A DNA stretch of 64,000 nt from Bifidobacterium breve (GTDB lineage Bacteria > Actinomycetota > Thermoleophilia > Solirubrobacterales > Solirubrobacteraceae): NCBI GenBank assembly GCA_945878865.1, contig CAMCUD010000005.1:62001-126000 (forward strand), in the 5' to 3' direction. Under the pieces are notes generated by a model. It saw only the letters and a program-made list of their open reading frames with translations. It made no database searches and was not told the DNA's origin. The position numbers were made by a program, and so were the translations under genes. Positions 43,023 to 52,229 of this stretch are shown in pieces; position 1 is the first letter of the stretch; each line of letters opens with the position of its first letter.

Positions 43023-43739
43023 CTACACGTCGCCGGCGACGGCGTGCCGCGGCAGTAGCTCGCCGGCCAGCGCCTCGGTCGCCTCGTCAAGCTGCCACAG
43101 CGCCGTGCCGCCGAGTCCGCCGACGATCGCGCCCTCCACATCGTCGATCGTCAGCTCGGGGTGATGCTCGTCGAGCGAGCCCGCAGTCTCCGGGCGCCAG
43201 TCGCGGCCCAGCGCGGCGTACACGTCGACGAGCACGTCGCGAATGGCGGCGCCGTGGCCGACGACGACCACCGCGCTGACCATCGCCGCCCCGCGGACGA
43301 TGCGCTGCGCCGCACCGGCGACCTTCAGCGTGCCGCGCGAGTTCACGCTGTGCTCGCCCGGGCAGTACTCGCCCGGCAGCTCGCCGACCCGGGCGTCGAC
43401 GCCGAGCTCGCTCAGCGCGTCGGCCAGCAGCGTCGTCATGTCGGCGAAGCGCTCGTGCAGGTCGGTCCCCGCGTCGTCGGGCCCGAGGAACTGCTCGACG
43501 ACGAGTGACGTCTCGTCGTAGGCGGCCGCCTGCCCGCCGGCGAGGCGCATGACGGGCGTGAACGCGCGGGCGCGCGCGGCCGCGACGGCCGCACCGAACC
43601 CCGGCAGCTGGGCGTCGAGACGACCGAACGCCAGCGCGGGCGCCGGCCGGTAGACGCGCGGCAGCGGCGCCAGCTCACCGCGCGCGACGCGCAGGAGCGT
43701 CGCGTGTGAGCGGGCGATGTCGAGCGCGGGGTCGCTGAT
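43023..43739 (-). CDS. Lipoate/biotin-protein ligase-like enzyme without a standard start
   Basis: The frame reads from ISDPALDIARSHATLLRVAR through YRPAPALAFGR, MRLAGGQAAAYDETSLVV and CPGEHSVNSRGTLKVAGAAQ; the Lys (codon 43325-43323) in GTLKVAG is the ligase's lysine. This is the LplA/BirA catalytic fold. The only ATG, at 43550, would remove the conserved first 63 residues, and no ATG, GTG or TTG exists in frame between it and the stop at 43775. An ATC at 43739 or CTG at 43694 must serve, or the 5' end is damaged. It would attach lipoate or octanoate to carrier domains in the cytoplasm. Confidence 0.75.
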   Translation of the reverse strand: MSDPALDIARSHATLLRVARGELAPLPRVYRPAPALAFGRLDAQLPGFGAAVAAARARAFTPVMRLAGGQAAAYDETSLVVEQFLGPDDAGTDLHERFADMTTLLADALSELGVDARVGELPGEYCPGEHSVNSRGTLKVAGAAQRIVRGAAMVSAVVVVGHGAAIRDVLVDVYAALGRDWRPETAGSLDEHHPELTIDDVEGAIVGGLGGTALWQLDEATEALAGELLPRHAVAGDV

Positions 43740-43772
43740 GGCGGGCGAGGCTAGCCCACTCCCGTGCGCAGG

Positions 43773-44408
43773 TCACGCACCGGATCGCGCGCGAGGAGGC
43801 GCGGCCGGAGTGAAGGCCCGCAGGAGGTGGGTCTTCGCCTCCTCGAAGCGGCGATCGAGCTCGGGCCGGGGCACGGTGATCGCGAGCATCGCCAGCCCGC
43901 GGATCGTCGCGAGCGTCATGTCGAGGAGGCCGAGCAGCTCGCGCTCGCGCGGGCGGCCGCCCAGCAGCTGGGAGAACGCCGCGTCGATCGTCCGCGTGAC
44001 GTCGCGCTCGAGCGCCCGGACGTGGGGGCGCAGCTCAGTGTCCGTGCGCGCCGCGGCCCAGACCTCCAGCGCGGCGGTGAACGCCGTGGAGGTATGGACG
44101 CGCCACAGCTCGTCGAGCGCGGCCTCCTGGCGGGCCGGGTCGTGCAGGTCGGCGAGGTCGAGCCGGCGCACGACGTCGGCGGCGATCTGCGTGTTGGCGT
44201 GGCGCAGCGCCTCGACCACGAGCTCCGACCGCGTGGAGAAGTGGTGCTGGAGCGTGCCCTGCGAGACCCCCGCCCGCTCGGCGACGCCGCGCGTCGTCAG
44301 GTGCGCGTAGCCGTCCTGCTCGAGCGCGGCGACCGCGGCATCGAGCAGCGCCGCGCGGGTCGCGGCGGTCCGTTCGGCCTGCGTGCGGCGCGGCGTGGAC
44401 ACGTCCAC
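43773..44408 (-). CDS. TetR/AcrR family regulator divergent from SDR gene
   Basis: 211 residues from GTG 44408 (a second GTG at 44402 is possible). HTH: HLTTRGVAERAGVSQGTLQHHFSTRSELV. The effector domain includes a conserved hydrophobic helix (LLDMTLATIRGLAMLAI). It is divergent from the SDR gene at 44452 with a dyad operator between them. The lipoate-ligase-like frame follows directly after its stop in the same frame. Confidence 0.9.
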   Translation of the reverse strand: MDVSTPRRTQAERTAATRAALLDAAVAALEQDGYAHLTTRGVAERAGVSQGTLQHHFSTRSELVVEALRHANTQIAADVVRRLDLADLHDPARQEAALDELWRVHTSTAFTAALEVWAAARTDTELRPHVRALERDVTRTIDAAFSQLLGGRPRERELLGLLDMTLATIRGLAMLAITVPRPELDRRFEEAKTHLLRAFTPAAPPRARSGA

Positions 44409-44411
44409 AGG

Positions 44412-44433
44412 TTACCAGTCGCATGACTGGCAA
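44412..44433. promoter_or_regulatory. TetR operator inside the SDR promoter
   Basis: CCAGTC-GCAT-GACTGG with TT/AA flanks. On the plus strand TTACCA (44412-44417), 17 bases and TATGTA (44435-44440) form a promoter whose spacer is filled by the dyad, so a bound repressor would block the polymerase. The SDR start codon is 12 bases past the -10. Confidence 0.6.
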
Positions 44434-44451
44434 CTATGTATCCTTCGTCGC

Positions 44452-45399
44452 ATGAGCGACTCCAAGGACGTGGTGGCCGGCGGCGCGGGCGAGGGTCCGT
44501 GGGCGTGGGGCGCCGAGCTGGACCCGATGCTCCAGGTGCGCCGGGCGCGCGGCCTGCTGACCGGCCGGCGTGGCGAGCGGGTGCTGCGTGACGCGGTCGC
44601 CGAGCGCAAGGTCCTGCTCACCGGCGCGTCGTCGGGCATCGGCCGCGAGACCGCCCGCCGTCTCGGCCACGCGGGCGCCGAGGTGCTGCTGGTCGCCCGC
44701 CGCCGCGACCGCCTCGAGGAGCTCGCCGACGAGGTGCGCGAGCAGGGCGGCACCGCACACGTCCTGCCCTGCGACCTCAGCGACGCCGACGACATCGCCG
44801 ACCTCGTCGCTCGCGTGCAGGCCGACCACGGCACGCCCGACGTGCTCGTCAACAACGCCGGGCACTCGATCCGCCGATCGCTGGCGCGGTCGACCGACAG
44901 GCTGCACGACTTCGAGCGGGTCATGGAGCTCAACTACTTCGGCGCGATCCGGCTGACGGTGCCGCTGGTGGCCGACATGCGCGAGGCCAAGCGCGGCCAC
45001 GTCGTCAATGTCTCCACGATGGGCGTGCAGTTCGGCTACGAGCCGCGCTTCGCCGCGTACCTCGCCTCGAAGGCGGCGGTCGACGCGTTCACCCAGTCGG
45101 TGTCGCCGGAGACCCTGCGCGACAACGTGCGCTGGACCACCGTGTACATGCCGCTCGTCCGCACCGACATGATCTCGCCGACGAAGGCCTTCCACCGCGC
45201 GCCGGCGATGTCGGTGGAGCGAGGCGCCGGCATGGTCCTCGACGCCATCGTGCGACGCCCGGTGCGGGTGGCGCACCCGTTCGGCACGATCTCGCACGCC
45301 GCCCAGCTCGTCATCCCCAAGCGGGTGGAGCGGGCGATGTCGCGCACGGTCAACCGCCGCCGACCGGCCGAGTCGGCCGAATCAGCGCGCGCGATCTGA
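44452..45399 (+). CDS. Short-chain dehydrogenase/reductase
   Basis: 315 residues. A 50-residue N-terminal extension precedes KVLLTGASSGIGRETARRLG (cofactor motif), VLVNNAG, VSTMGVQFGYEPRFAAYLASK (Ser, Tyr, Lys) and the SDR C-terminus with a basic end. The layout, including the leading RGLLTGRRGERVL, resembles actinobacterial SDRs fused to or derived from ketoreductases in lipid metabolism. Expression is probably controlled by the divergent TetR through the dyad at 44412. Confidence 0.9.
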   Translation: MSDSKDVVAGGAGEGPWAWGAELDPMLQVRRARGLLTGRRGERVLRDAVAERKVLLTGASSGIGRETARRLGHAGAEVLLVARRRDRLEELADEVREQGGTAHVLPCDLSDADDIADLVARVQADHGTPDVLVNNAGHSIRRSLARSTDRLHDFERVMELNYFGAIRLTVPLVADMREAKRGHVVNVSTMGVQFGYEPRFAAYLASKAAVDAFTQSVSPETLRDNVRWTTVYMPLVRTDMISPTKAFHRAPAMSVERGAGMVLDAIVRRPVRVAHPFGTISHAAQLVIPKRVERAMSRTVNRRRPAESAESARAI

Positions 45400-45510
45400 G
45401 ACGCGGCGGCCAGACTCTCAGCGTTCGTTCTGCCGTTTTCCGGTCGGACGTATGAATCGCGAAGGTGCGTTCAACCCGAGCGGCTGCGCGCCGATACGTT
45501 CGGCAGACCG

Positions 45511-45891
45511 ATGCCTGAATTCCACGAAGAGAACATCGTCATGTGGCGCGGGTACGCCCACGTCGTGAGCCTCATGGACCTCCTGCGCCTGCGCACCGCC
45601 GGCTGGGTCGCCGAGGACCTCGAGCAGGCCGACCTGCACCTCGGCGTCCTGCACGCCATGGAGCAGTACCCCACGCCGGCCGACGCCGTGCGCTACCTCG
45701 ACATCCAGGCTGCCCTCGCGCGGCAGGAGCGCGAGGCCACGCGGGCGCGCCGCGACGGCAACGTGTGGGTGCACGCCGAGCCGCGCCGCGCGGGCACGGG
45801 CGACGAGAAGCCCGTGCGAGTCGTCACGGCGCGCGCCCGCAATGCCGCGATGCGCCAGCGGCGGTCGCGGGCCAACAAGCACGCCGCCTGA
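45511..45891 (+). CDS. Small hypothetical protein
   Basis: 126 residues. No recognisable domain: an N-terminal helical part (MWRGYAHVVSLMDLLRLRTA, then LEQADLHLGVLHAMEQ) and a strongly basic C-terminus (ATRARRDGN, ARARNAAMRQRRSRANKHAA) that could bind nucleic acid. The start is uncertain, with no ribosome site evident; the reading frame keeps the GC bias of a real gene. It ends 6 bases before the convergent secreted protein. Confidence 0.55.
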   Translation: MPEFHEENIVMWRGYAHVVSLMDLLRLRTAGWVAEDLEQADLHLGVLHAMEQYPTPADAVRYLDIQAALARQEREATRARRDGNVWVHAEPRRAGTGDEKPVRVVTARARNAAMRQRRSRANKHAA

Positions 45892-45897
45892 GCGCGT

Positions 45898-47343
45898 TCA
45901 GCGCCGCAGCGCGATGCGCTTCGTCGACGTCGCGGTGTTGCCCGTGGCGTCGCGCGTGCGCAGCGTCAGGACCGCGGTCGCCTTCGCGCGGCGCGCCCAC
46001 GCGCGGCGGATGGCGCGCAGCGCCTTCTTCGACAGCGTGATCCGCACGACGACGGTCTTGCCGGCGGGAAGCGCGGTCGTCACGGTCGTGAGCTTCGGGT
46101 CGGTGCCGGGCACGACGATCCTTCCGGACACCGTCAGTGTCGCGGCCTCGTTGGCCCGCACCTTGAGGATAATGCGGTTGCGCTGGCGCAGGATCCGCTG
46201 CGTGCTGCTGAAGGTCACGGCGGTCACGGGCGCGGTGGTGTCACGTGCGGGAGCCGGCGTCGTGCCGGCGCCGGACGTCCCGCTCACGCCGGAGCCTGTG
46301 CCCGTGCCCGGGGTAGTGCCGGAGCTCGCGGGGATCCCGGCGGGCAGCGCCGCGGACGTCCACGCGGGTGCGTGGTTGTCCCCGCCGCTCGTCAGCTGCG
46401 TCGCCCCGCTGGGGAACGCGCACGTCGTGCAGCTCGCCGGGACGCTCCAGATCTCGCCCTGCGCCTCGAAGAGGATCCGGCTGCCGGTGTGCCGGGGGCT
46501 CGCAAACGTGACACCCGACGGCGCGACCACCGCGTGGCGCGATGTCCCGGCGCAGCTGGTGTTCGACGCCGCGTAGACCCAGATGCCGGGCTCGAGCCCA
46601 CCCTCCGCATCGACGACCTCACCGCCCGAGGGCGACCATGACGCGTCCTCCTGAGGTGCGTCGTCGCAGCCGACGACGTGCTCGCCCGCATGGTTCGGAC
46701 CGGTGACGATGATCGCGGAGTTCCCGCCCGACGTGCACCCCGTGTACGCCAGCTGTGAGGCGTTCGCGGGATTCGGGCTCGGATCGTCCGGCAGATCGCT
46801 GCACGCCGGATAGGCCTGCCCCGACGTGCTCTTGATCGCCCCGGTGCAGCTGTACGTCCCGTCGTCGAGCCAGCCCTGGCAGTGCTGGAAGGCGTAGTCG
46901 ATGGCGGCGTCGGCACGCGGCTCGGGAGCCTGATCGCCATCCGTGCAGTTCCAGCAGTACGCAGGAGCGCCCGTGAGCCGCTCGACCGTCGCGCCGCCGG
47001 TCCACCGGTACACCCCGGTGGCGTTGAAGCCGTAGTGCCAGGTGAAGCACGAGTACTGCGTCGGGAAGGTGCCGCACAGGCCGAGGCGATGGACCTCGTT
47101 GACCTTCGTGCTTCCCTCGAACGTCACCGTCGTGCCGGCCGGCGCGACCGCCGGCTGCTGGATGGACGACATGCCTGCCGCTGCGCCCACCGGGATGAGC
47201 AGCCGCGGGTTCGACCCGTCGTCCTGCATCGCCCAGATGTCCGTGCCCTTCGTGAAGATCACCGTCCCAGCAGAGGCGCCGGGCGCCGCAGCGACGAGGC
47301 ACACCAACGCGGCGAGGACGGAGAAGACGACACGGCGGGACAT
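45898..47343 (-). CDS. Secreted TolB-like propeller protein with Ig-like C-terminus
   Basis: 481 residues. Signal peptide (VFSVLAALVCLVAAAPGASA), then GTVIFTKGTDIWAMQDDGSNPRLL and ASWSPSGGEVVDAEGG, WD/PD40-type blades as in TolB-like proteins, with several cysteines (CWNC, SCTTC) for disulfides. A Thr/Gly/Ser-rich linker (about 330-370) leads to a basic Ig-like C-terminal domain also seen in the metalloprotease at 1572. It should be extracellular; the binding partner is unknown. Confidence 0.75.
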   Translation of the reverse strand: MSRRVVFSVLAALVCLVAAAPGASAGTVIFTKGTDIWAMQDDGSNPRLLIPVGAAAGMSSIQQPAVAPAGTTVTFEGSTKVNEVHRLGLCGTFPTQYSCFTWHYGFNATGVYRWTGGATVERLTGAPAYCWNCTDGDQAPEPRADAAIDYAFQHCQGWLDDGTYSCTGAIKSTSGQAYPACSDLPDDPSPNPANASQLAYTGCTSGGNSAIIVTGPNHAGEHVVGCDDAPQEDASWSPSGGEVVDAEGGLEPGIWVYAASNTSCAGTSRHAVVAPSGVTFASPRHTGSRILFEAQGEIWSVPASCTTCAFPSGATQLTSGGDNHAPAWTSAALPAGIPASSGTTPGTGTGSGVSGTSGAGTTPAPARDTTAPVTAVTFSSTQRILRQRNRIILKVRANEAATLTVSGRIVVPGTDPKLTTVTTALPAGKTVVVRITLSKKALRAIRRAWARRAKATAVLTLRTRDATGNTATSTKRIALRR

Positions 47344-47430
47344 ACACCGAAGCTACGCCTGCCCCGCCGCGCCGGCGACCGCACGGAGCCGCCTCGTGGC
47401 TACGGCGTTTCCACACGCTGTGTCCGGGAC

Positions 47431-47808
47431 CTACACCTCGGCTTCGACCAGCATCCGGATCGCATCGAGCGTGGCCGAGACGTCGTGCTCACGCTCCCCG
47501 GAGTGCTGCGTCTCGAGGAACAGCGTGAGCCGGGAGCCGTCACCGTCGGGGTCGACCTTCATCCAGCCGTGGTAGCCGCCGCCCGGCGCGCCCCAGGAGA
47601 TCTTGCGTTCCGCGGCGTCCGAGGTGAAGGTCGCCTCGCCGTGCTGCTCACGTCCCTCGTACCGCGCGTCGACCGCGACTTTCCCGTCACCGGCAGCCCG
47701 CGCGCCGGTCAGCTGCGGGACGAACTTCGGCAGGTTCGACACGTCGGAGATCGCGGCGTACACGGCGTCGGCAGAGGCGGCGACGTGCTCGGTGTGCTCG
47801 TGCTGCAT
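47431..47808 (-). CDS. SRPBCC (START-like) domain protein
   Basis: 125 residues from ATG 47808, with GAGGAG 8 bases upstream. HVAASADAVYAAISDVSNLPKFVPQLTGA is the SRPBCC/polyketide cyclase-type start, and ISWGAPGGGYHGWMKVDPDG the central hairpin. Such proteins bind hydrophobic ligands in a deep cavity. It lies 46 bases beyond the leucine operon's last gene and may be read with it. Confidence 0.85.
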   Translation of the reverse strand: MQHEHTEHVAASADAVYAAISDVSNLPKFVPQLTGARAAGDGKVAVDARYEGREQHGEATFTSDAAERKISWGAPGGGYHGWMKVDPDGDGSRLTLFLETQHSGEREHDVSATLDAIRMLVEAEV

Positions 47809-47854
47809 CACGGCTCCTCGGGATGGGGGGCGTCGTGGCGCGAGCCTACCCGTC

Positions 47855-49372
47855 CTACATCCGGAACACGCCGTACTTCACCGGCTCAAGCGGCGCCTTC
47901 GCGCACGCGGCGAGGGCGAGCGCGAGCGTGCGGCGGGTGTCGCGCGGGTCGATGATCCCGTCGTCCCACAGGCGCGCCGTCGCGTAGACCGGCTTGCCCT
48001 GCTCCTCGTACTGGTCCTTGAGCTTCGCCCCGACCTCGGGCTGGCCGACCTGTGTCATGACCGCCGCGGCCTGCTCGCCGCCCATCACGCTGATACGGGC
48101 GTTCGGCCACGTGAACAGGAACCGCGGCGAGTACGCGCGCCCGCACATGCCGTAGTTGCCGGCGCCGTGCGAGCCGCCGACGATGAGCGTGAGCTTGGGC
48201 ACCCGCGCGCACGACACGGCGGTCACCATCTTCGCCCCGTCCTTGGCGATGCCGCCCGCCTCGTACTCGCGGCCGACCATGAAGCCCGTGATGTTCTGGA
48301 CGAACAGGAGCGGGATGCCGCGCTGGTCGCAGAGCTCGATGAAGTGCGCGGCCTTCAGCGCGCTCTCGCTGAAGAGGATGCCGTTGTTCGCGACGATGCC
48401 GACGGGGTGGCCGTCGAGATGCGCGAACGCGCAGACGATGGTCTCGCCGTAGAGCGCCTTGAACTCCCGCAGCTCGCCGGCGTCGACGACGGCGCGCAGC
48501 AGCTGGCGGATGTCGTACGGGGTGCGCGCGTCGAGCGGGACGAGGTCGAGCAGCGTCTCGGGGTCCTCGGCCGGCGGGCGGGGCGCGATGCGCTCCCACG
48601 GCGGCGCGGGTTCCGCGGGCAGGGTCGCGACGATGCCGCGCAGGATCTCCAGCGCGTGGTGGTCGTCGTCGGCGAGGTGGTCGACGACGCCCGACGTGCG
48701 GGCGTGCACGTCGCCGCCGCCCAGCTCCTCGGCGGTGACCTCCTCCCCCGTGGCGGCCTTCACCAGCGGTGGGCCGCCGAGGAAGATCGTGCCCTGCTCG
48801 CGGACGATGACGGTCTCGTCGCTCATCGCCGGGACGTACGCGCCGCCCGCGGTGCACGAGCCCATGACCGCCGCCAGCTGCGGGATGCCCCGGGCCGACA
48901 TCGTCGCCTGGTTGAAGAAGATGCGGCCGAAGTGCTCGCGGTCGGGGAAGACCTCGTCCTGCATCGGCAGGAACGCGCCGCCGGAGTCGACGAGGTAGAT
49001 GCACGGCAGCCGGTTCTCCAGCGCCACCTCCTGCGCGCGCAGGTGCTTCTTGACCGTCATCGGGTAGTAGGTGCCGCCCTTCACCGTCGCGTCGTTGGCG
49101 ATGACCAGGCAGCGGCGGCCCTCGACGACGGCGACGCCCGCGACGACCCCGGCGGCGGGGGCGTCGCCGCCGTACATCTCCTCAGCGGCGAGCGGCGCGA
49201 CCTCGAGGAACGGGGCGCCTGGGTCGGCGAGCCGCTCGATGCGCTCGCGGGCCGGCAGCTTGCCGCGCTCGACGTGGCGCTGCATGGAGCGCTCACCGCC
49301 TCCCGCGCGGGCGCGCGCGACGCGCTGCTCGAGATCGTCGATGAGGGCGAGGTGACCGTCGCGGAAGCTCAT
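47855..49372 (-). CDS. liuB: Methylcrotonyl-CoA carboxylase, carboxyltransferase (beta) subunit
   Basis: 505 residues, full length. Carboxyltransferase N- and C-domains with [80 protein letters not shown] and [18 protein letters not shown], characteristic of the methylcrotonyl-CoA branch rather than propionyl-CoA. It transfers carboxyl from biotin to 3-methylcrotonyl-CoA in leucine breakdown. It overlaps liuD by 4 bases (ATGA) and is the last gene of the operon. Confidence 0.93.
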   Translation of the reverse strand: MSFRDGHLALIDDLEQRVARARAGGGERSMQRHVERGKLPARERIERLADPGAPFLEVAPLAAEEMYGGDAPAAGVVAGVAVVEGRRCLVIANDATVKGGTYYPMTVKKHLRAQEVALENRLPCIYLVDSGGAFLPMQDEVFPDREHFGRIFFNQATMSARGIPQLAAVMGSCTAGGAYVPAMSDETVIVREQGTIFLGGPPLVKAATGEEVTAEELGGGDVHARTSGVVDHLADDDHHALEILRGIVATLPAEPAPPWERIAPRPPAEDPETLLDLVPLDARTPYDIRQLLRAVVDAGELREFKALYGETIVCAFAHLDGHPVGIVANNGILFSESALKAAHFIELCDQRGIPLLFVQNITGFMVGREYEAGGIAKDGAKMVTAVSCARVPKLTLIVGGSHGAGNYGMCGRAYSPRFLFTWPNARISVMGGEQAAAVMTQVGQPEVGAKLKDQYEEQGKPVYATARLWDDGIIDPRDTRRTLALALAACAKAPLEPVKYGVFRM

Positions 49373-51312
49373 GCGTCCTCCCCGGCGAGCGCGGCGAGGG
49401 CGACGAGCTCCTGCCGCTGGACGACCCGGTCGCCCGGGGCGAGATCGAGGGTCTCGACGACGCCGGCGTGCGGCGCGGTGATCTGCAGCTCCATCTTCAT
49501 CGACTCCAGGACGAGGAGGACGTCGCCCTCGGCGACCGTGTCCCCGGGCTTGGCGTGCACGAGCAGGACCGTGCCGGGCATCGGCGCCTCGAGGTGCGCG
49601 CCGCCGAAGGCGTGGGCGGCGCGGGGTCGCGCCTCACGGCGCAGGTGCAGCTGGTGCCCGTCGCGGGCGATCCACAGGCCGTCGGCATCGAACGCGACGG
49701 CGTAGCGGCGGACGTGACCGTCGAGCTCGACCGCCCACCCCGCCGAACGTCGAAATGTTGTTGCTCCAGCGACATCTCCTCGACGTTCGGCGGTGACGCG
49801 GACCGAGTGGGTGGTGTCGCCGTGGCGCAGCCGGCCGTCGCGGATCTCGACCTCGCCGTGGTCGGCGAAGCGCGCGCGCCAGGGCCCCGGCGCGACGGTG
49901 AGGGCGGCGGTCTCCTGGTGCCACGCGACGGCGGCGCCCGCGAGGACGAGATCCTCCGGCGACGCGTGATCGACATCGGCGAGCCGCCGCTCGAGCAGGC
50001 CGGTGTCCATGGCCCCCTCGCGGACGTCGGGATCGGCCAGCAGCGTCCGCGAGAACCCGACGCTCGTGGAGACGCCGAGCACGACCAGGTCGGCCAGGCC
50101 ACGGTCGAGCCGGTCGAGCGCCTGCAGACGGTCGTCACCGTGCGCGATGACCTTCGCGAGCATCGGGTCGTAGTCGCTCGTCACGACGCTGCCCGAGCGC
50201 ACGCCCGCGTCGACGCGGACGCCCGGTCCGTCCGGGGCCGTCCACTCGGCGACCTCACCGGTGCTCGGGAGGAAGCCGGACGCGGGGTCTTCCGCGTAGA
50301 TGCGCGCTTCGATCGCCCAGCCGCGAGGCTGGAGGTCGCCCTGTGCGAGGTCGAGGTGCGCGCCCTGAGCCACCCGCAGCTGCTGGGCGACGAGATCGAT
50401 GTCGTACACGAGCTCGGTCACGGGATGCTCGACCTGCAGCCGCGTGTTCATCTCCAGGAAGAAGAACCCGTCGCCGTCGGCGGGGACGATGAACTCCACC
50501 GTGCCGGCCCCGACGTAGCCGGCGGCCTGTGCGAGCGCGACGGCCGCATCGCCCATCGCCGCGCGCATCGCCGTGGTGACCAGCGGCGACGGCGCCTCCT
50601 CGATGACCTTCTGGTGGCGGCGCTGCAGCGAGCACTCGCGCTCGCCGAGGTGCACGCAGGCCCCGTGCGTGTCGGCCAGCACCTGGACCTCGATGTGGCG
50701 CGGACGTTCGAGGTAGCGCTCGACGAGCACGCGGTCGTCCCCGAACGCGGCGGTCGCCTCGCGCCGCGCCGCGGCGAACGCGGCCTCCAGCTCGCCCGCC
50801 TCACGCACGACGCGCATGCCCTTCCCGCCGCCGCCCGCCAGGGCCTTGATGACGATCGGGTACCCGTGCTCGGCGGCGAGCTGCCGCGCGGCGTCGACCT
50901 CGATGTCGTCGCCGTCGATCCCCGGGACCACGGGCACGCCGGCCTCACGGGCCAGCGCCTTCGCGCGCGCCTTGTCGCCCAGCAGCTCGATCGCGGCGGG
51001 CGGCGGGCCGACCCACGTCAGGCCCGCGTCGGCGACCGCCTGCGCGAACGCGGCGCTCTCGGCGAGGAATCCGTAGCCGGGGTGCACCGCGTCGGCGCCG
51101 GTGCGCGCGGCGGCCGCGAGCAGCTTGTCGATCGCCAGATAGGACTCGCGCGCCGGCGCTGGGCCGAGTCGGACGGCTTCGTCGCAGGCTTCGACGTGCA
51201 GTGCGCCCTCGTCGGCATCACTGAACACCGCGACCGTGCGGATCCCCAGGTCGCGCGCAGTCCGCGCGACGCGCACCGCGATCTCCCCGCGGTTGGCGAT
51301 CAGAAGCTTCAT
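49369..51312 (-). CDS. liuD: Methylcrotonyl-CoA carboxylase, biotin-carboxylase/BCCP (alpha) subunit
   Basis: 647 residues from ATG 51312. Biotin carboxylase: [74 protein letters not shown]. The C-terminal BCCP has Lys606 in [10 protein letters not shown] for biotin. It hydrolyses ATP to carboxylate biotin. A 52-bp palindrome (49741-49792) lies in the linker and adds about 17 residues ([17 protein letters not shown]) in frame with unusually AT-rich codons. Overlaps link it to liuE (51309-51312) and liuB. Confidence 0.94.
   Translation of the reverse strand: MKLLIANRGEIAVRVARTARDLGIRTVAVFSDADEGALHVEACDEAVRLGPAPARESYLAIDKLLAAAARTGADAVHPGYGFLAESAAFAQAVADAGLTWVGPPPAAIELLGDKARAKALAREAGVPVVPGIDGDDIEVDAARQLAAEHGYPIVIKALAGGGGKGMRVVREAGELEAAFAAARREATAAFGDDRVLVERYLERPRHIEVQVLADTHGACVHLGERECSLQRRHQKVIEEAPSPLVTTAMRAAMGDAAVALAQAAGYVGAGTVEFIVPADGDGFFFLEMNTRLQVEHPVTELVYDIDLVAQQLRVAQGAHLDLAQGDLQPRGWAIEARIYAEDPASGFLPSTGEVAEWTAPDGPGVRVDAGVRSGSVVTSDYDPMLAKVIAHGDDRLQALDRLDRGLADLVVLGVSTSVGFSRTLLADPDVREGAMDTGLLERRLADVDHASPEDLVLAGAAVAWHQETAALTVAPGPWRARFADHGEVEIRDGRLRHGDTTHSVRVTAERRGDVAGATTFRRSAGWAVELDGHVRRYAVAFDADGLWIARDGHQLHLRREARPRAAHAFGGAHLEAPMPGTVLLVHAKPGDTVAEGDVLLVLESMKMELQITAPHAGVVETLDLAPGDRVVQRQELVALAALAGEDA
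49741..49792. mobile_element. 52-bp palindromic insert inside liuD
   Basis: Perfect 13-bp arms (49741-49753 and 49780-49792) around a 26-base core with about 50 percent GC, against more than 70 percent around it. The frame is preserved. It resembles small palindromic elements that insert into coding regions in some bacteria. No second copy was seen in this window. Confidence 0.55.
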
Positions 51313-52229
51313 CCGCGCTGCCAGTCGATCGGACCCGCAACGAGCGTGTGGCTGCCCAGCGGCCGCCCGAGCACCTCGCGCACGTCGCGCGCGCACTCCA
51401 GCAGCTGATCGAGGTCGACCCCCGTCTGCACGCCCATCTCGTGGAGCATCGAGACGAGGTCCTCGGTGGCGATGTTCCCCGTCGCGCCCGCGGGGACCGG
51501 GCAGCCGCCCAGCTCGCCGAAGCTCGACTCGAAGCTCTCGCACCCGGCCTCCAGCGCGGCGAGGACGTTCGCCAGCCCCTGGCCGCGCGTGTTGTGGAAG
51601 TGCGCGGTGAGCTCCACGCCCGGCAGCGCCTCGCGCGCGCGGGTGAAGACGTCGCGGACCTGGAGCGGATTCGCCATGCCGGTGGTGTCGCCGAACGCGA
51701 TCTCCGGCGCGCCGGCGGCGGCCAGCCGCTGCGCGATCTCGAGCACCCGGTCGAGCGCGACCTCTCCCTCGTAGGGGCAGCCGAACGACGTCGCGATCAC
51801 CGCCTCGACGTGCAGTCCGGCGGCGTTCGCGGTCGCGATGACCTGCTCCAGGCCGGCGAGCGATTCGTCGGTGGAGCGGTTGACGTTCTTGCGGTTGTGC
51901 GTGTCCGAGGCCGACAGGAAGACGCCGATGTCGTCGAAGCGGTCACGCAGCAGCAGCGCGCGCTCGAGCCCGCGGGCGTTGGGGATGAGCACCGACACCT
52001 CGACGTCCTCCGGGATGTCGATCCCGCGCAGCACCTGGTCGGCGTCGGAGAGCTGCGGGATCACGTCCGGCCGCACGAAGCTCGTCACCTCGATGCGGCG
52101 CAGGCCCGTGCGCATGAGCCCGTCGATGAGGCGGATCTTGTCTTCGGTCGGGATCGTCTCCGGCTCGTTCTGAAAGCCGTCGCGCGGCCCGACCTCGCGG
52201 ATGCGGACCGCCGCCGGCAGCGCGGTCAT
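51309..52229 (-). CDS. liuE: Hydroxymethylglutaryl-CoA lyase
   Basis: 306 residues. REVGPRDGFQNE, ATSFGCPYEGEV, ELTAHFHNTRGQGLANVLAA and GELGGCPVPAGATGNIATED include the HMG-CoA lyase signature and the metal-binding and catalytic cysteine region. It splits HMG-CoA into acetyl-CoA and acetoacetate, the final leucine step. Overlaps by 4 bases with both neighbours make the cluster tightly coupled. Confidence 0.94.
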   Translation of the reverse strand: MTALPAAVRIREVGPRDGFQNEPETIPTEDKIRLIDGLMRTGLRRIEVTSFVRPDVIPQLSDADQVLRGIDIPEDVEVSVLIPNARGLERALLLRDRFDDIGVFLSASDTHNRKNVNRSTDESLAGLEQVIATANAAGLHVEAVIATSFGCPYEGEVALDRVLEIAQRLAAAGAPEIAFGDTTGMANPLQVRDVFTRAREALPGVELTAHFHNTRGQGLANVLAALEAGCESFESSFGELGGCPVPAGATGNIATEDLVSMLHEMGVQTGVDLDQLLECARDVREVLGRPLGSHTLVAGPIDWQRG

